Positions 17,155 through 25,942 of a DNA stretch of 64,000 nt are shown piece by piece. Made by a program: the position numbers and the translations under genes. This DNA comes from CADEDH01 sp965262175 (lineage in GTDB: Bacteria > Actinomycetota > Acidimicrobiia > Acidimicrobiales > SZUA-35). The number at the start of each line of letters is the position of its first letter. Within the stretch, counting starts at the first letter, position 1. The stretch is from positions 2,418,001 through 2,482,000 of the forward strand of contig CBDHES010000002.1 of NCBI GenBank assembly GCA_965262175.1. The letters are read 5' to 3'. The notes under the pieces are model-generated. The model was not told where the DNA came from. It saw only the letters and a program-made list of their open reading frames with translations, and did not search any database.

Positions 17155-17185
17155 CGGGCCGGGGTTCGATCCGAACCCCGGCCCG
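17155..17185. terminator. 14-bp perfect hairpin (fourth of four), bidirectional terminator
   Basis: Arms 17155-17168 and 17172-17185 are exact complements with a three-base loop ATC. It lies 14 bases past the stop of the membrane-anchored protein gene (minus strand) and about 190 bases past the Mo-subunit stop (plus strand). Confidence 0.75.
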
Positions 17186-17199
17186 AGCTCGGTTCGACC

Positions 17200-18195
17200 T
17201 CAGCCGCCGGGGGAGATCTCGATCCCCTCGTCGATCGCCATCGCGTCGTCGGGAGCCTCGATGTCCTGGTCGACGCCGAGCTCGGTGAAGGTGGTGACCA
17301 TCTCGAAGGTGGCCGAGCCGCTGTCCGTCCCGTCGGTCCCGACGGCGTCACCGGAGGCGGTCAGGCGGCGGAGCACACCGTCGTCATCGACGTAGAAATC
17401 GACGATCAACTCGCCGTCGAGGTCGACGTCGGGCCCTTCGGTTCCCAGCCAGCCCGACTCACGGAGCGACTCGTCGCCGAGGTCGACGATGCTCTGGTAG
17501 CGGGTCGTCTCCACCCCGTCGATCGTCTCGGTGCCGATCTCGGTGGCGTCGAGCAGCTCCTCGACCTCGGTCAACACGTTGCGGGGGTCGACGTAGTCGA
17601 CGACCGACTCGCCGAGGAACCCGACCGCCTCCAGGGAGTACCAGGTCGTGCCGTCGGAGGCGTAGAACACGCCGTCGACCAGGCGGGCCTCGGCCGACGA
17701 CGGGAAGTCGCCGGGGCCGCCGTCGAGACCGCCCTCGGTGAAGCTACCGGCCACGTCGCCGGTGATCGCCACGTCGTCGCCGTCGAAGACGAGATCGACG
17801 GTGCCGTCGAGGTCGTGCTCGACCTGGTCGCCGTCCTCGCCATCGATGGTGAAGGTGGTGGTCACCCGGCCCGAGTCGTACTCGGCGGTGGTGCGGGCCG
17901 CGCTCTGGACGGTGGCCAGGGCCGGCTCGGTGTTCCCCGGCGACAGGATGACGAAGCCGGCCACGAGGGCCACCACCGCGGCGATCGCCGCCAGCAGCAC
18001 GCCCCGGTTGCGGCGGGGACGGTAGCGGTCGACGCCGGGGACGTCGGGAAGGTCGAGCATTGGGGGATCGTCGGTGGACATGATCGTCTCCAGGAGGGAT
18101 TGAGGGGTTGGGTCGTTGGACCGGGGGAGGGAGTCGGCACCGACCGGATCGGCGGCCGACAGCCGGCCCATGAGCTCGTCGGGTGAGTCGGTCAT
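17200..18195 (-). CDS. Membrane-anchored protein of an ECF sigma operon (putative anti-sigma factor / lipoprotein-like outer domain)
   Basis: 331 residues from ATG 18195, overlapping the sigma-factor stop by four bases, with a ribosome site (GGAGGAG) upstream. The N-terminal 60-70 residues are cytoplasmic (MTDSPDELMGRLSAADPVG and a proline-rich RYRPRRNRG stop-transfer sequence). One transmembrane helix follows (GVLLAAIAAVVALVAGFVIL). The outer domain of about 230 residues is acidic and all-beta-like, rich in D, E, G and T, resembling LppX/LprG-type or LolA-like folds by pattern only. No HxxxCxxC zinc motif is seen, so it is not a ZAS-type anti-sigma factor. Gene order and coupling strongly suggest that it senses at the envelope and controls the sigma factor (inference). 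Confidence 0.7.
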   Translation of the reverse strand: MTDSPDELMGRLSAADPVGADSLPRSNDPTPQSLLETIMSTDDPPMLDLPDVPGVDRYRPRRNRGVLLAAIAAVVALVAGFVILSPGNTEPALATVQSAARTTAEYDSGRVTTTFTIDGEDGDQVEHDLDGTVDLVFDGDDVAITGDVAGSFTEGGLDGGPGDFPSSAEARLVDGVFYASDGTTWYSLEAVGFLGESVVDYVDPRNVLTEVEELLDATEIGTETIDGVETTRYQSIVDLGDESLRESGWLGTEGPDVDLDGELIVDFYVDDDGVLRRLTASGDAVGTDGTDSGSATFEMVTTFTELGVDQDIEAPDDAMAIDEGIEISPGG

Positions 18196-18737
18196 GGCGT
18201 CTCCTCCGTAGGGTCATTCGTCGTGGGACCAGCGTCGTCGAGCTGCCGCTGGAGTCGTTGTCGGGCCCGGTGGACCCGGACACCGACGGCGTTCGTCGAG
18301 CAGCCGAGCACCGCACCGACCTCGGCATGGGAGAGTCCCTCCCACGCCACGAGCCGAAGCACCTCCTGATCGTCGAACGACAGGTGGCCCAACGCCTCGC
18401 GGAGCCCGACGGCATCCCGCTCGGCGGGGTCGCCGGCGTCCCCGTTGCCGGAGCCCGAGCGGTCGGGCTGCGTGGCGAGGCGGTCGACGAGCCGGAGTCG
18501 GCGGCCGGTCGACCGCCAGCTGTTGCGGACCACGTTGGCCGCGATGCCGTACAGCCAGGGCAGCGTGGCGGCCTCGGGATCCCGATCGGCCCACCGTCGC
18601 CAGGCGATGGTGTACACCTCGCTGACGACGTCGTCGGCGTCGCTCCAATTGTCGGTCCGGCGGCGGGCGTAGGCGACGAGGTCGGGATAGGTCGCCTCGA
18701 AGGCGGCCCGGAACGCCTCAGCGGTCGGGTCGCTCAT
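18192..18737 (-). CDS. ECF-type RNA polymerase sigma factor
   Basis: 181 residues from ATG 18737; a GTG at 18794 would add 19 residues without family similarity. Region 2 is RRTDNWSDADDVVSEVYTIA followed by AWRRW. Then LPWLYGIAANVVRN leads into the linker, and region 4 is LSFDDQEVLRLVAWEGLSHA and VHRARQRLQRQL with the helix-turn-helix. This is the standard two-domain ECF layout at normal length. It is coupled to the downstream membrane-anchored gene. The target promoters are not identifiable from the window. Confidence 0.92.
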   Translation of the reverse strand: MSDPTAEAFRAAFEATYPDLVAYARRRTDNWSDADDVVSEVYTIAWRRWADRDPEAATLPWLYGIAANVVRNSWRSTGRRLRLVDRLATQPDRSGSGNGDAGDPAERDAVGLREALGHLSFDDQEVLRLVAWEGLSHAEVGAVLGCSTNAVGVRVHRARQRLQRQLDDAGPTTNDPTEETP

Positions 18738-18849
18738 CGAGCCGATGCCGGCGCTGGCCGAGGTCGCCTCGTCGGAGAGTGCGGCAAGTCCCACACCCGG
18801 TCTTTGTCCGGCCGGGGGGTCGACCTTTCACCCGGCCCGAAAAAGCCGC

Positions 18850-19911
18850 TCAGCGGTTGGGACCGCGGTCCATCGAGACCGGCTGCCACCGCTCCAGCGT
18901 GACCCGGGGCAGCACGGTCGGGTTCACGCAGGCCATCGGCCACCGCCCCCGAAGCACCAGCGCGATCTCCCGGGCGGCCCGCGTCTCGGAGGTGGGTCGC
19001 ATCATCGACGAGGCCGACGCCACGTGCGAGGTCACGATCACGTCGTCGAGGTGGAGGAGCGGGTCGTCGGGGTCCGGGGGCTCCTGCTCCAGAACGTCGA
19101 GGGCGGCGCCGGCGATCGACCCCGAGGCGATGGCCTCGGCCAGGGCGGCACCGTCGACGGTCCCGCCTCGGCTGGTGTTGATCAGAATCGCCGATTCCTT
19201 CATCGTGGCCAGCTCGGCCGCTCCGATCAGGTGGTGGGTCTCGGCGTTCAACGCCGAGTGCACGCTGACGAAGTCCGACCGCTCCAGCAGGTCGTCGAGG
19301 GTCAGGGTCGCGGTGACCCCCTCGGCCGCCATCCGAAGCTGGCTGACGTAGGGGTCGTGGGCGATGACGTTGAGGCCGAACGGCTTGGCCCGACGGGCGA
19401 AGGCGGTGGCCACGTTGCCGAACGCCACCAGGCCGAGGGTCATACCCCGGAGCGGCGGGAACTCGTTCAGGAGAGGGCGGCTGTGGTACCACTCGCCCTC
19501 GGTCCGAGCCATCCGATCGATCCGACGGAACCGTCGCCACCCGGCGAGGAGGAGGAGCATGGCATGGTCGGCCACCTCCTCGATGAAGGCGTCGGGGGCG
19601 TTGGTCACCACGATGCCATGCTCGGTTGCCGCTTCGACGTCGACCATGTCGACCCCGACGCTGGCCAACCCGATCACCAGGCACCGATCGAGCTGCTCGA
19701 TGACCTCCCGGGTGAGGCGGACCCCCCATGACGTCATGATGGCATCGGCGTCCCGCGCCCCCTCGACGAGGGCCTCGGTCGAGGTGGCGTGGACCTCGAC
19801 CACGTCGGCCACCTCGCCGAGCACGCGCAGCTGTCGCTGGTAGCGCTCCTCGACCGCCCCCGGTCGGAGCTGGGCCGGGATGGGAGCGACGATCTTCTTC
19901 TTTTCGGTCAC
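18850..19911 (-). CDS. D-2-hydroxyacid dehydrogenase (C-terminal-binding-protein-like)
   Basis: 353 residues from GTG 19911, because TAGGGT lies exactly seven bases upstream; a GTG three codons earlier falls between the box and this start. The NAD-binding loop is GLVAFGNVATAFARRAKPFG, a variant of GxGxxG with Ala at the second glycine. The catalytic residues are present: Arg in INTSRGGTVD, Glu in VLEQEPPDPDDPL and His in VTSHVASAS. NAPDAFIEEVADHAM is the canonical inter-domain helix. It reduces 2-keto acids with NADH in the cytoplasm. It is divergent from the SDR gene at 19972. Confidence 0.9.
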   Translation of the reverse strand: MTEKKKIVAPIPAQLRPGAVEERYQRQLRVLGEVADVVEVHATSTEALVEGARDADAIMTSWGVRLTREVIEQLDRCLVIGLASVGVDMVDVEAATEHGIVVTNAPDAFIEEVADHAMLLLLAGWRRFRRIDRMARTEGEWYHSRPLLNEFPPLRGMTLGLVAFGNVATAFARRAKPFGLNVIAHDPYVSQLRMAAEGVTATLTLDDLLERSDFVSVHSALNAETHHLIGAAELATMKESAILINTSRGGTVDGAALAEAIASGSIAGAALDVLEQEPPDPDDPLLHLDDVIVTSHVASASSMMRPTSETRAAREIALVLRGRWPMACVNPTVLPRVTLERWQPVSMDRGPNR

Positions 19912-19918
19912 GGGGGGC

Positions 19919-19924
19919 ACCCTA
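19919..19924 (-). promoter_or_regulatory. -10 box (TAGGGT) of the hydroxyacid dehydrogenase gene
   Basis: TAGGGT on the minus strand ends seven bases before GTG 19911; it defines the start choice. No Shine-Dalgarno sequence is present. Confidence 0.5.
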
Positions 19925-19971
19925 CGCTACGTTCTCCCCGACGTGGAGCCCGGCCGAACCGAGGAGCTGTC

Positions 19972-20748
19972 ATGACCGATTTTCCGCTACCCAACGCATC
20001 GCACGATCTGACCGGACAGGTGGCGATGGTGACCGGGGCCAGTTCCGGCCTCGGCCATCGGTTCGCCCGGGTGCTGGCCGCGGCCGGGGCCAAGGTGGCG
20101 ATCTGTGGCCGGCGGGTCGAGCGGCTGGAGGAGCTGGCCGCCCAGATCGCCGACGAGGGCGGCGAGGCCCACCCGGTGGCCCAGGACATGACCGACACCA
20201 ACGCCATCCTCCGATCGGTCGACGCCGCCCAGGAGGCCCTCGGCCTGGTCACGATCCTGGTCAACAACGCCGGCGTGCCCGACGCCCAGCGGGCCCACAA
20301 GATGTCGATCGAGTTGATCGACACGGTGTTCGACACCAACCTGCGCGGCCCCTACGTGCTGTCGTGCGAGGTCGCCCGGCGGTTGCTGGCGGCGGAGACC
20401 CCGGGTCGGATGGTCAACATCTCCAGCGTCGGCGGATTCAACTATCGGGGCCAGGGGGCGGCGCTCTACTCGATCACCAAGGCCGGGATCGCCCGGATGA
20501 CCGAGGTCCTGGCCGTCGAGTGGTCCCGATACGACATCAACGTGAACTGCATCGCCCCCGGCGCCTTCTCGTCGGAGATGATGGACGGGATGCTCGAGCG
20601 GATGGGCGACATCACCAAGGAATTCCCCCGCAAGCGGCTCGGCCAGCCGGCCCAGCTCGACTCGACACTGCTCTACCTGTGCGCGCCGTCGTCGGAGTGC
20701 GTCACCGGCACGATCATCAAGGTCGACGACGGCCAGGGCCCCCGCTAG
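19972..20748 (+). CDS. SDR family oxidoreductase
   Basis: 258 residues from ATG 19972 with GAGGAG seven bases upstream, one of the few starts here with a textbook ribosome site. Features: VTGASSGLGHRFARVLAAAG cofactor loop, CGRR (Arg suggests NADP preference), ILVNNAGV, NISSVGG with catalytic Ser, YSITKAG (YxxxK), and NCIAPGAFSSEM. Probably a 3-oxoacyl-ACP-reductase-like or alcohol dehydrogenase activity. It converges with the MFS transporter gene; the stops overlap by four bases. Confidence 0.87.
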   Translation: MTDFPLPNASHDLTGQVAMVTGASSGLGHRFARVLAAAGAKVAICGRRVERLEELAAQIADEGGEAHPVAQDMTDTNAILRSVDAAQEALGLVTILVNNAGVPDAQRAHKMSIELIDTVFDTNLRGPYVLSCEVARRLLAAETPGRMVNISSVGGFNYRGQGAALYSITKAGIARMTEVLAVEWSRYDINVNCIAPGAFSSEMMDGMLERMGDITKEFPRKRLGQPAQLDSTLLYLCAPSSECVTGTIIKVDDGQGPR

Positions 20749-21944
20749 ACCCGGGGCGGGACGAGGGCCTCGGGCCGACGTCGGGCCCACCAGTACAGGA
20801 GGGGCAGGCTGGCCAGCGAGGCGACAGCGGCGGCGAAGAACGCCCCCCGGGTCTCGGTCAGGGCCGCCACGACCCCGAGTATCGGGCCGCCGAGCCCGGC
20901 CGACAGCTCGAAGGCAAGGGTGAAGGTCGACGTGGCCCGTGCCCGCTCGTGGTCGGCCACCCCGTAGACGGCCGCGGTGAGCAGGGTCGGGTAGAGGAAC
21001 GAGCCGCCGATCGCCAGCACCGCGGCGCCGAGGTACAGCCCGAACTGGCTGGCCCACCAGCCCATGACCGCCATCCCCGCCGCCTGGCCGATCAGCGAGA
21101 TCGTCGTCATCCGCAGCGTCCCGAACCGGTCGGTCAGCCGGGAGCCGACCACCCGCATCACCAGGACCAGCAGGCCGTAGATGAGCAACACCGTCCCGGC
21201 CGAGCCGAGACCCCGCTCCTCGACGTAGAGGGGCATGAACCCGTTGAGGGCGGTGAAGGTGACCAGGCCCCCCATGAGGATCAACCCGGGCACGACGGCC
21301 GCAGGGTGGATCAACCCGCCGGCCCGGCCCCCCGGTGGGCCATCGGTGCCGGCCGCCGCCAGGGTGACCCGGTCGGCCGGGAGCCCCAACGCCAGGAGCG
21401 ACGCCACCCCGAGCGCGACCCCGCCGGCCACGAATGCCAGTTGGAAGTTCGTCGCCCGCTCGACCACCTCGCCCAGCAGGGGTCCGAGGGCCATGCCCCC
21501 ATAGACCGACACCGAGAAGAAGTTTGTCGCCTCGCCCCGCCGCTCGACCGGGGCCAGGTCGTTGACCAGCGTGGCGGCCCCGACGAAGAAGGCCCCCTGG
21601 GTCGCCCCCATCGCCAACCGGACGGCGTAGAGGGCCGGCAGGCTGGCGGCCAGCGCGTGGGCGGCCACGATGAGCCCGGTCAGGGCGGTGCCGGCGATGA
21701 TGATGAACCGCCGGCCCCGCTGGTCGCCGAGGCGACCGACCAACGGTCGGGCGAAGACCGCCGACACCGAGAAGATCCCGAGGGCCACCCCGACCTCGAC
21801 CGGGCTCCCGCCGAGCTCCCCCTCGACATAGCGGGGCAGGAGCGGCATGGTCGAGGCGAAGCCGGCCATGGCGAAGAACCCACTGGCGATCAGCACGAGG
21901 AAGTCCCTCGTCAACACCCGGGACTCGATGGCGGTATCCGTCAC
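20745..21944 (-). CDS. MFS transporter (12-helix, drug:H+ antiporter-like)
   Basis: 399 residues from GTG 21944. About twelve hydrophobic helices are visible. The motif-A loop between helices 2 and 3 is PLVGRLGDQRGRRFIIIAG, with a second half-motif GSRLTDRFGTLRMTTI, as usual for DHA1-like carriers. There is a central cytoplasmic loop (ADRVTLAAAGTDGPPGGRAGG). It exports or imports a small molecule by proton coupling; the substrate is unknown. It is divergent from the enoyl-CoA hydratase gene with 36 bases between starts, so the two promoters overlap. Confidence 0.87.
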   Translation of the reverse strand: MTDTAIESRVLTRDFLVLIASGFFAMAGFASTMPLLPRYVEGELGGSPVEVGVALGIFSVSAVFARPLVGRLGDQRGRRFIIIAGTALTGLIVAAHALAASLPALYAVRLAMGATQGAFFVGAATLVNDLAPVERRGEATNFFSVSVYGGMALGPLLGEVVERATNFQLAFVAGGVALGVASLLALGLPADRVTLAAAGTDGPPGGRAGGLIHPAAVVPGLILMGGLVTFTALNGFMPLYVEERGLGSAGTVLLIYGLLVLVMRVVGSRLTDRFGTLRMTTISLIGQAAGMAVMGWWASQFGLYLGAAVLAIGGSFLYPTLLTAAVYGVADHERARATSTFTLAFELSAGLGGPILGVVAALTETRGAFFAAAVASLASLPLLYWWARRRPEALVPPRV

Positions 21945-21980
21945 CTGGTCATGCTGCCACGGAGCCGCAAGACTGGCGAT

Positions 21981-22802
21981 ATGACCCTCGACACCGGAAC
22001 CGACCACCTCCTGGCCCACATCGAGGGCCGGGTGGCCGTGCTCACCTTCAACCGCCCCGAGGCCCGCAACGCCCTCTCCCCTCAGATGTACGACGGGTTC
22101 GACGCCGTGTTGCCGGCGCTGGCCGCCGACCCGGCGATCGGGGCGGTCCTGGTGACCGGGGCCGGCGGAGCGTTCTGCGCCGGGGGTGACGTGAAGTCGA
22201 TGGCCACCCGGCGGGCGCCGGGCAGCGAGGGTGGCCCCAGCGTCGAGGACCGGATCGACGACCTCCGACGCCGCCAGGAGGCGGTGTCGCTGGCCCTCCA
22301 CGAGCTCCCGAAGCCGGTGGTGGGAGCGATCCCGGGCCCGGCGGCGGGGGCCGGGTTGTCGATCGCGCTGGCCTGCGACGTGCGGATCATGGCCGACTCG
22401 GCCTTCCTGACCACCGCCTTCGCCAAGGTCGGGTTCAGCGGCGACTTCGGCGGGAGCTGGTTCCTGACCCAGCTCGTCGGGACGGCCACCGCCCGAGAGC
22501 TGTACTTCACCGCCCGCCGGGTGCCGGCCGACGAAGCTCTGTCCCTCGGTCTGACCAACCGGGTGGCCCCGGCCGCCACCTTCGAGGCCGACGCGCTGGC
22601 GTTCGCCGCCGAGCTGGCGGCCGGCCCGCCGATCGCCCACCGTCTCATGAAGGAGAACCTGAACCGGGCCCTCCACCACGAGCTCAAGGAGTGCCTGGCG
22701 GCCGAGGCGGTGGCCATGACCCGGACCGGTCAGACCCGAGATCACAAGGAGGCGGCGACGGCCTTCGTCGAGAAGCGGTCCCCGGTGTTCGAGGGCCGGT
22801 GA
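21981..22802 (+). CDS. Enoyl-CoA hydratase/isomerase (crotonase) family protein
   Basis: 273 residues from ATG 21981. Crotonase features: LTFNRPEARNALS, the first oxyanion segment GAGGAFCAGGDVKSM, and GPAAGAGLSIALACDVRI with the second oxyanion glycine. The sequence then has VGFSGDFGGSWFLTQLVG and the C-terminal helix AYxEKRxP-like end AFVEKRSPVFEGR. At the position of the first catalytic Glu of hydratases there is a KVGFSGD stretch, so isomerase or specialised hydratase activity is possible. It acts in fatty-acid or related beta-oxidation. The stop overlaps the next start (GTGA). Confidence 0.9.
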   Translation: MTLDTGTDHLLAHIEGRVAVLTFNRPEARNALSPQMYDGFDAVLPALAADPAIGAVLVTGAGGAFCAGGDVKSMATRRAPGSEGGPSVEDRIDDLRRRQEAVSLALHELPKPVVGAIPGPAAGAGLSIALACDVRIMADSAFLTTAFAKVGFSGDFGGSWFLTQLVGTATARELYFTARRVPADEALSLGLTNRVAPAATFEADALAFAAELAAGPPIAHRLMKENLNRALHHELKECLAAEAVAMTRTGQTRDHKEAATAFVEKRSPVFEGR

Positions 22803-23515
22803 GGCCCCCCTCCGAGGATCACCACGTCGTCGTCGATCCCGTCGACGGCCACCGGTGGGAGGTCGATCTGGGGTTCCTGGCGTCGTCGTGGCGGTGCCGG
22901 TGGGGCGACGGTTGCCTCGGCATCCTCGCCGATCCGGCCCCTGAGCTCGAGCAGGGGTGCTGTTCGGTCGGGGCGGCCTTCGTCGACGAGGCGGAAGCCC
23001 GCCGGATCGGGGCCCTGGGCTTGGCCCTCGACCCCGATCGGTTCCAGTACGCCGACGACGCCCTGACCGGCGGGATCTACGCCGACGAGGGGCGGGCGGC
23101 GACCCGGGTGGTCGACGGCGCCTGCATCTTCTTCAACCGGCCGGGGTTCGCCGGAGGGGTCGGGTGCGCCCTCCACCTCGGGGCGCTCGACGAGGGCGAC
23201 GACCCGATCGACCACAAACCGGCGGTGTGTTGGCAACTGCCACTCCGGATCGACCGCCTCGGTGACGGCCGGTCACGGCTCCGCCGGTGGCGACGGAGCG
23301 ACTGGTTCGACGGCGGCTCCACCGTCGACGGCGACGGGATGGCCTGGTGTTGCACCGAGGACCGGGCACCGGTCGACGCCTACGACGGCACCGAGCCGGT
23401 GATCGACACCCTGGCCACCGAGCTCGGCGCCGTGCTCGGCGACGAGGTCGTCGTCGAGCTCCGGCGCCGGCTGGGGAGGGCTCAGACCGAGGCGCCGACC
23501 GATCCGGTCGACTGA
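22799..23515 (+). CDS. Cys-rich protein related to the DUF3109/YkgJ-like metal-binding group
   Basis: 238 residues from GTG 22799, overlapping the crotonase stop by four bases. The Cys arrangement includes WRCRWGDGCLGI, QGCCSVGAAF, ACIFFNRPGF, GCALHLGAL, CWQLPLRID and MAWCCTED. This resembles small actinobacterial proteins with paired and spaced cysteines that are thought to bind Zn or Fe-S. The fixed Cys plus acidic residues support metal binding; the function is unknown. Coupling to the hydratase gene may only reflect operon structure. The last 34 bases overlap doxX on the opposite strand. Confidence 0.7.
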   Translation: MRPPSEDHHVVVDPVDGHRWEVDLGFLASSWRCRWGDGCLGILADPAPELEQGCCSVGAAFVDEAEARRIGALGLALDPDRFQYADDALTGGIYADEGRAATRVVDGACIFFNRPGFAGGVGCALHLGALDEGDDPIDHKPAVCWQLPLRIDRLGDGRSRLRRWRRSDWFDGGSTVDGDGMAWCCTEDRAPVDAYDGTEPVIDTLATELGAVLGDEVVVELRRRLGRAQTEAPTDPVD

Positions 23516-23952
23516 CCTTCGCGGGCCGACAGGTCGATCACGGTCTCATCCTGGCCGAGGGCATCGTCGACCGAGAGCTGGCCCGGGCCGAGCAGGACGA
23601 GGGCGGCGAGGCCGGCGATGTAGGCCAGGTCGAGCTCGGAGCTCCCGAGGATGTCGGGCAGCTTGACGAAGGCCATGGCGCCGAGGAGCACCAGGATCTG
23701 GACGAAGGCGGCGATCCGGGTCCCGATGCCGACGATCAGGGCGATGCCGACGATGATCTCGACGATGGCAACGCCGGGGGCGGTGATGCTGGCCAGCGGC
23801 ACGTCGTTGGCCGAGAAGAAGCCTTCGACGTTGGAGATGCCACCTCGGAACTTGTCGATGCCGTGCCACAGCAGCAGCGCTCCGAGCACCACCCGAAGGA
23901 TGATGGGGGCCAAGGAGGCGCGACGGGCCAGCGCAGTGTTGAGTGCCTGCAT
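23482..23952 (-). CDS. DoxX family membrane protein
   Basis: 156 residues from ATG 23952, preceded by AAGGAGA with a good spacer. Four transmembrane helices are visible (LAPIILRVVLGALLLWHGID, VAIVEIIVGIALIVGIGTRI, AFVQILVLLGAMAFVKLP, LAYIAGLAALVLLGPG), with the conserved HGIDKF motif after the first helix. DoxX proteins are subunits or relatives of thiosulfate:quinone oxidoreductase and membrane oxidoreductase complexes. The present one has no partner gene nearby, so the role stays open. It overlaps the 3' end of the Cys-rich gene by 34 bases. Confidence 0.88.
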   Translation of the reverse strand: MQALNTALARRASLAPIILRVVLGALLLWHGIDKFRGGISNVEGFFSANDVPLASITAPGVAIVEIIVGIALIVGIGTRIAAFVQILVLLGAMAFVKLPDILGSSELDLAYIAGLAALVLLGPGQLSVDDALGQDETVIDLSAREGQSTGSVGASV

Positions 23953-24120
23953 GGGATGTCTCCTTTTCAATTGTGATCAGCCGAGTCGGCGGTCCGGTCG
24001 GCAGGAGGGACATCCCGCAAACAGTGCGACGTGGCTGAACTCTTCCCCGATGGGAGACAAGAACGGAGAGTTCGCCCGGCGTTCACATTCGTGTCACCGG
24101 TCACGTCATTTCATGCACGT

Positions 24121-25845
24121 TCAGCTGGTCGGATGGGTCGGTCCCCGAAGCACCGCGCCGGGGGTCGCCCCGGTCGACGCCCCGTCGGCCACCACCTCGA
24201 CGCCGCTGACGATCGTGTGGCGGTAGCCGTCGACCCGCTGGAGCAGCCGCTTGCCGCCGGCCGGCAGGTCGAAGTGGAGCTCCGGGGCGTGGAGGGTCAT
24301 CGCCTCGAAATCGAGCACGTTCACATCGGCCTTGTGACCGGGGGCGAGGAGACCCCGGTCGAGCAGACCGACGGTCGCTGCGGTGGCGCGAGCCTGCTTG
24401 TGGATGAGCGTCTCCAGCGGGATCCGGCCCGTCGGCCGGTCACGTCCCCACCACTGCATCAGGGTGGTGGGGAAGCTGACGTCGCAGATCGTGCCGACGT
24501 GGGCCCCGCCGTCGGACAGCCCGGGCACGGCAGCCGGATGGACGATCTGCTCGCCGACGGCGTCGAGGTTGCCGGCCCGGTAGTTGAGGATCGGGAGATA
24601 CAGGAAGGCGCGACCGTCGTTGCCGGCCATCACGTCGTAGGCCAACTCGGCCGGCTCGATCCCGGCTTGCCGTGCTCGGGCCTCGATCGACGAGGACGGA
24701 TCGGGCTCGTAGTCGGGCGGGTCGCCCAGCTCGTACATGAACCGGAACCGGTTGGTCAGCCGGGCTCCCAGCACGGCGCTGGCGGCGTCGACGGTCACCT
24801 CGTCGAGGATGCGGGCCTTGACCTCGGCCTGGGCCAGGGTCGCCATCCGCTCCCCGTGGGGGAGCGAGGCGAGCTCCCGATAGAGCGGCGACTCCATGAA
24901 CGGGCTGAGCGTTCCCTGATGGCTGAGGAGGAGCCCGATCGCTCGAGCTCCGACCTGGCCCCGCATGGTGACCCCCTCGGCCGTGGCCGCAGCGCACCGA
25001 TCGAGGAGCTCGCGCCACTGGTCGGGCTGGGAGTTGTTCTGGGCGATCGACACCGACAAGGGCCGGCCACTCTCGGCAGCCATCGCGTGGAGTAGCTCGA
25101 ACTCACCATCGAGATCGAGGAAGTCGCTGACCACCTGGAGCACGCCCCTCCCGGTCTCGCCCACGGCCCGGGCGATGCCGACCAGCTCGTCGGCCTCGGC
25201 CTTCAGGGTCGGGGTGTACTCCCCGAGGCTGGTGCGGTGGTTGAGGGTCCGGCTGGTCGAGAACCCGAGGGCGCCGTCGAGGATCGCCTGCCGGGCCTGG
25301 GCCGCCATGTCGGCGATGTCGTCGCCGGTGGCCGGCTCCTGGGTGGCTCCCCGCTCGCCCATCACGTGGAGCCGGAGCGCGCCATGGGGGAGCTGGGTGC
25401 CGTAGTCGATGTCGCGGGGCACCGTCTCCAGGTAGTCGAGGTACTCGCCGAAGGTCTCCCAGGCCCACGGCAGGCCCTCGTGGAGGGCCGCTCCGGGGAT
25501 GTCCTCGACGCCTTCCATGAGCTGGATCAGTCGTTCGTGGTTGTGGGGGAACACGGGAGCGAAGCCGACGCCGCAGTTGCCGGCCACCACGGTCGTGACC
25601 CCGTGCCAGCTCGACGGAGCGAGCTGTCGATCCCAAGTCGCTTGGCCGTCGTAGTGGGTGTGGATGTCGACGAAGCCGGGGAAGACGAGGTGGCCCTCGG
25701 CATCGATCTCCCGGGTGCCCTTGCCGTCGACCGTGCCGACGGCGACGATGACGCCGTCGGTGATCGCCACGTCGCCCCGGAATCGGTCGGCCCCCGAACC
25801 GTCGATCACCATGCCGTCTCTGATCACCAGGTCGTACTCAGCCAT
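24121..25845 (-). CDS. D-aminoacylase-like N-acyl-D-amino-acid amidohydrolase family protein
   Basis: 574 residues from ATG 25845; the frame is open further upstream but the family starts with AEYDLVIRDGMVIDGSGADR. Metal-dependent amidohydrolase: GFVDIHTHYDGQATWD (HxH), then GNCGVGFAPV with a Cys that in D-aminoacylases binds zinc, HVMGERG, and GGAHVGTICDVSFPTTL with the catalytic Asp late in the barrel. Its length agrees with D-aminoacylases. It probably hydrolyses N-acyl-D-amino acids or related peptidic compounds in the cytoplasm. It is monocistronic. Confidence 0.88.
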   Translation of the reverse strand: MAEYDLVIRDGMVIDGSGADRFRGDVAITDGVIVAVGTVDGKGTREIDAEGHLVFPGFVDIHTHYDGQATWDRQLAPSSWHGVTTVVAGNCGVGFAPVFPHNHERLIQLMEGVEDIPGAALHEGLPWAWETFGEYLDYLETVPRDIDYGTQLPHGALRLHVMGERGATQEPATGDDIADMAAQARQAILDGALGFSTSRTLNHRTSLGEYTPTLKAEADELVGIARAVGETGRGVLQVVSDFLDLDGEFELLHAMAAESGRPLSVSIAQNNSQPDQWRELLDRCAAATAEGVTMRGQVGARAIGLLLSHQGTLSPFMESPLYRELASLPHGERMATLAQAEVKARILDEVTVDAASAVLGARLTNRFRFMYELGDPPDYEPDPSSSIEARARQAGIEPAELAYDVMAGNDGRAFLYLPILNYRAGNLDAVGEQIVHPAAVPGLSDGGAHVGTICDVSFPTTLMQWWGRDRPTGRIPLETLIHKQARATAATVGLLDRGLLAPGHKADVNVLDFEAMTLHAPELHFDLPAGGKRLLQRVDGYRHTIVSGVEVVADGASTGATPGAVLRGPTHPTS

Positions 25846-25942
25846 GGGTAGATCATGGCTCAGCATCGAGACGGGGAGCCATCCCGTCGCCCTCCCGCCG
25901 CCAGGGGATAACGATTCGATCGCTGCGTCCGATGGAGGGTGG

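Noticed and set aside
17155..17185. tRNA T-arm-like GGTTCGATCC sequence
   Set aside because: The surrounding sequence forms a perfect 14-bp hairpin; no acceptor, D or anticodon arm fits.
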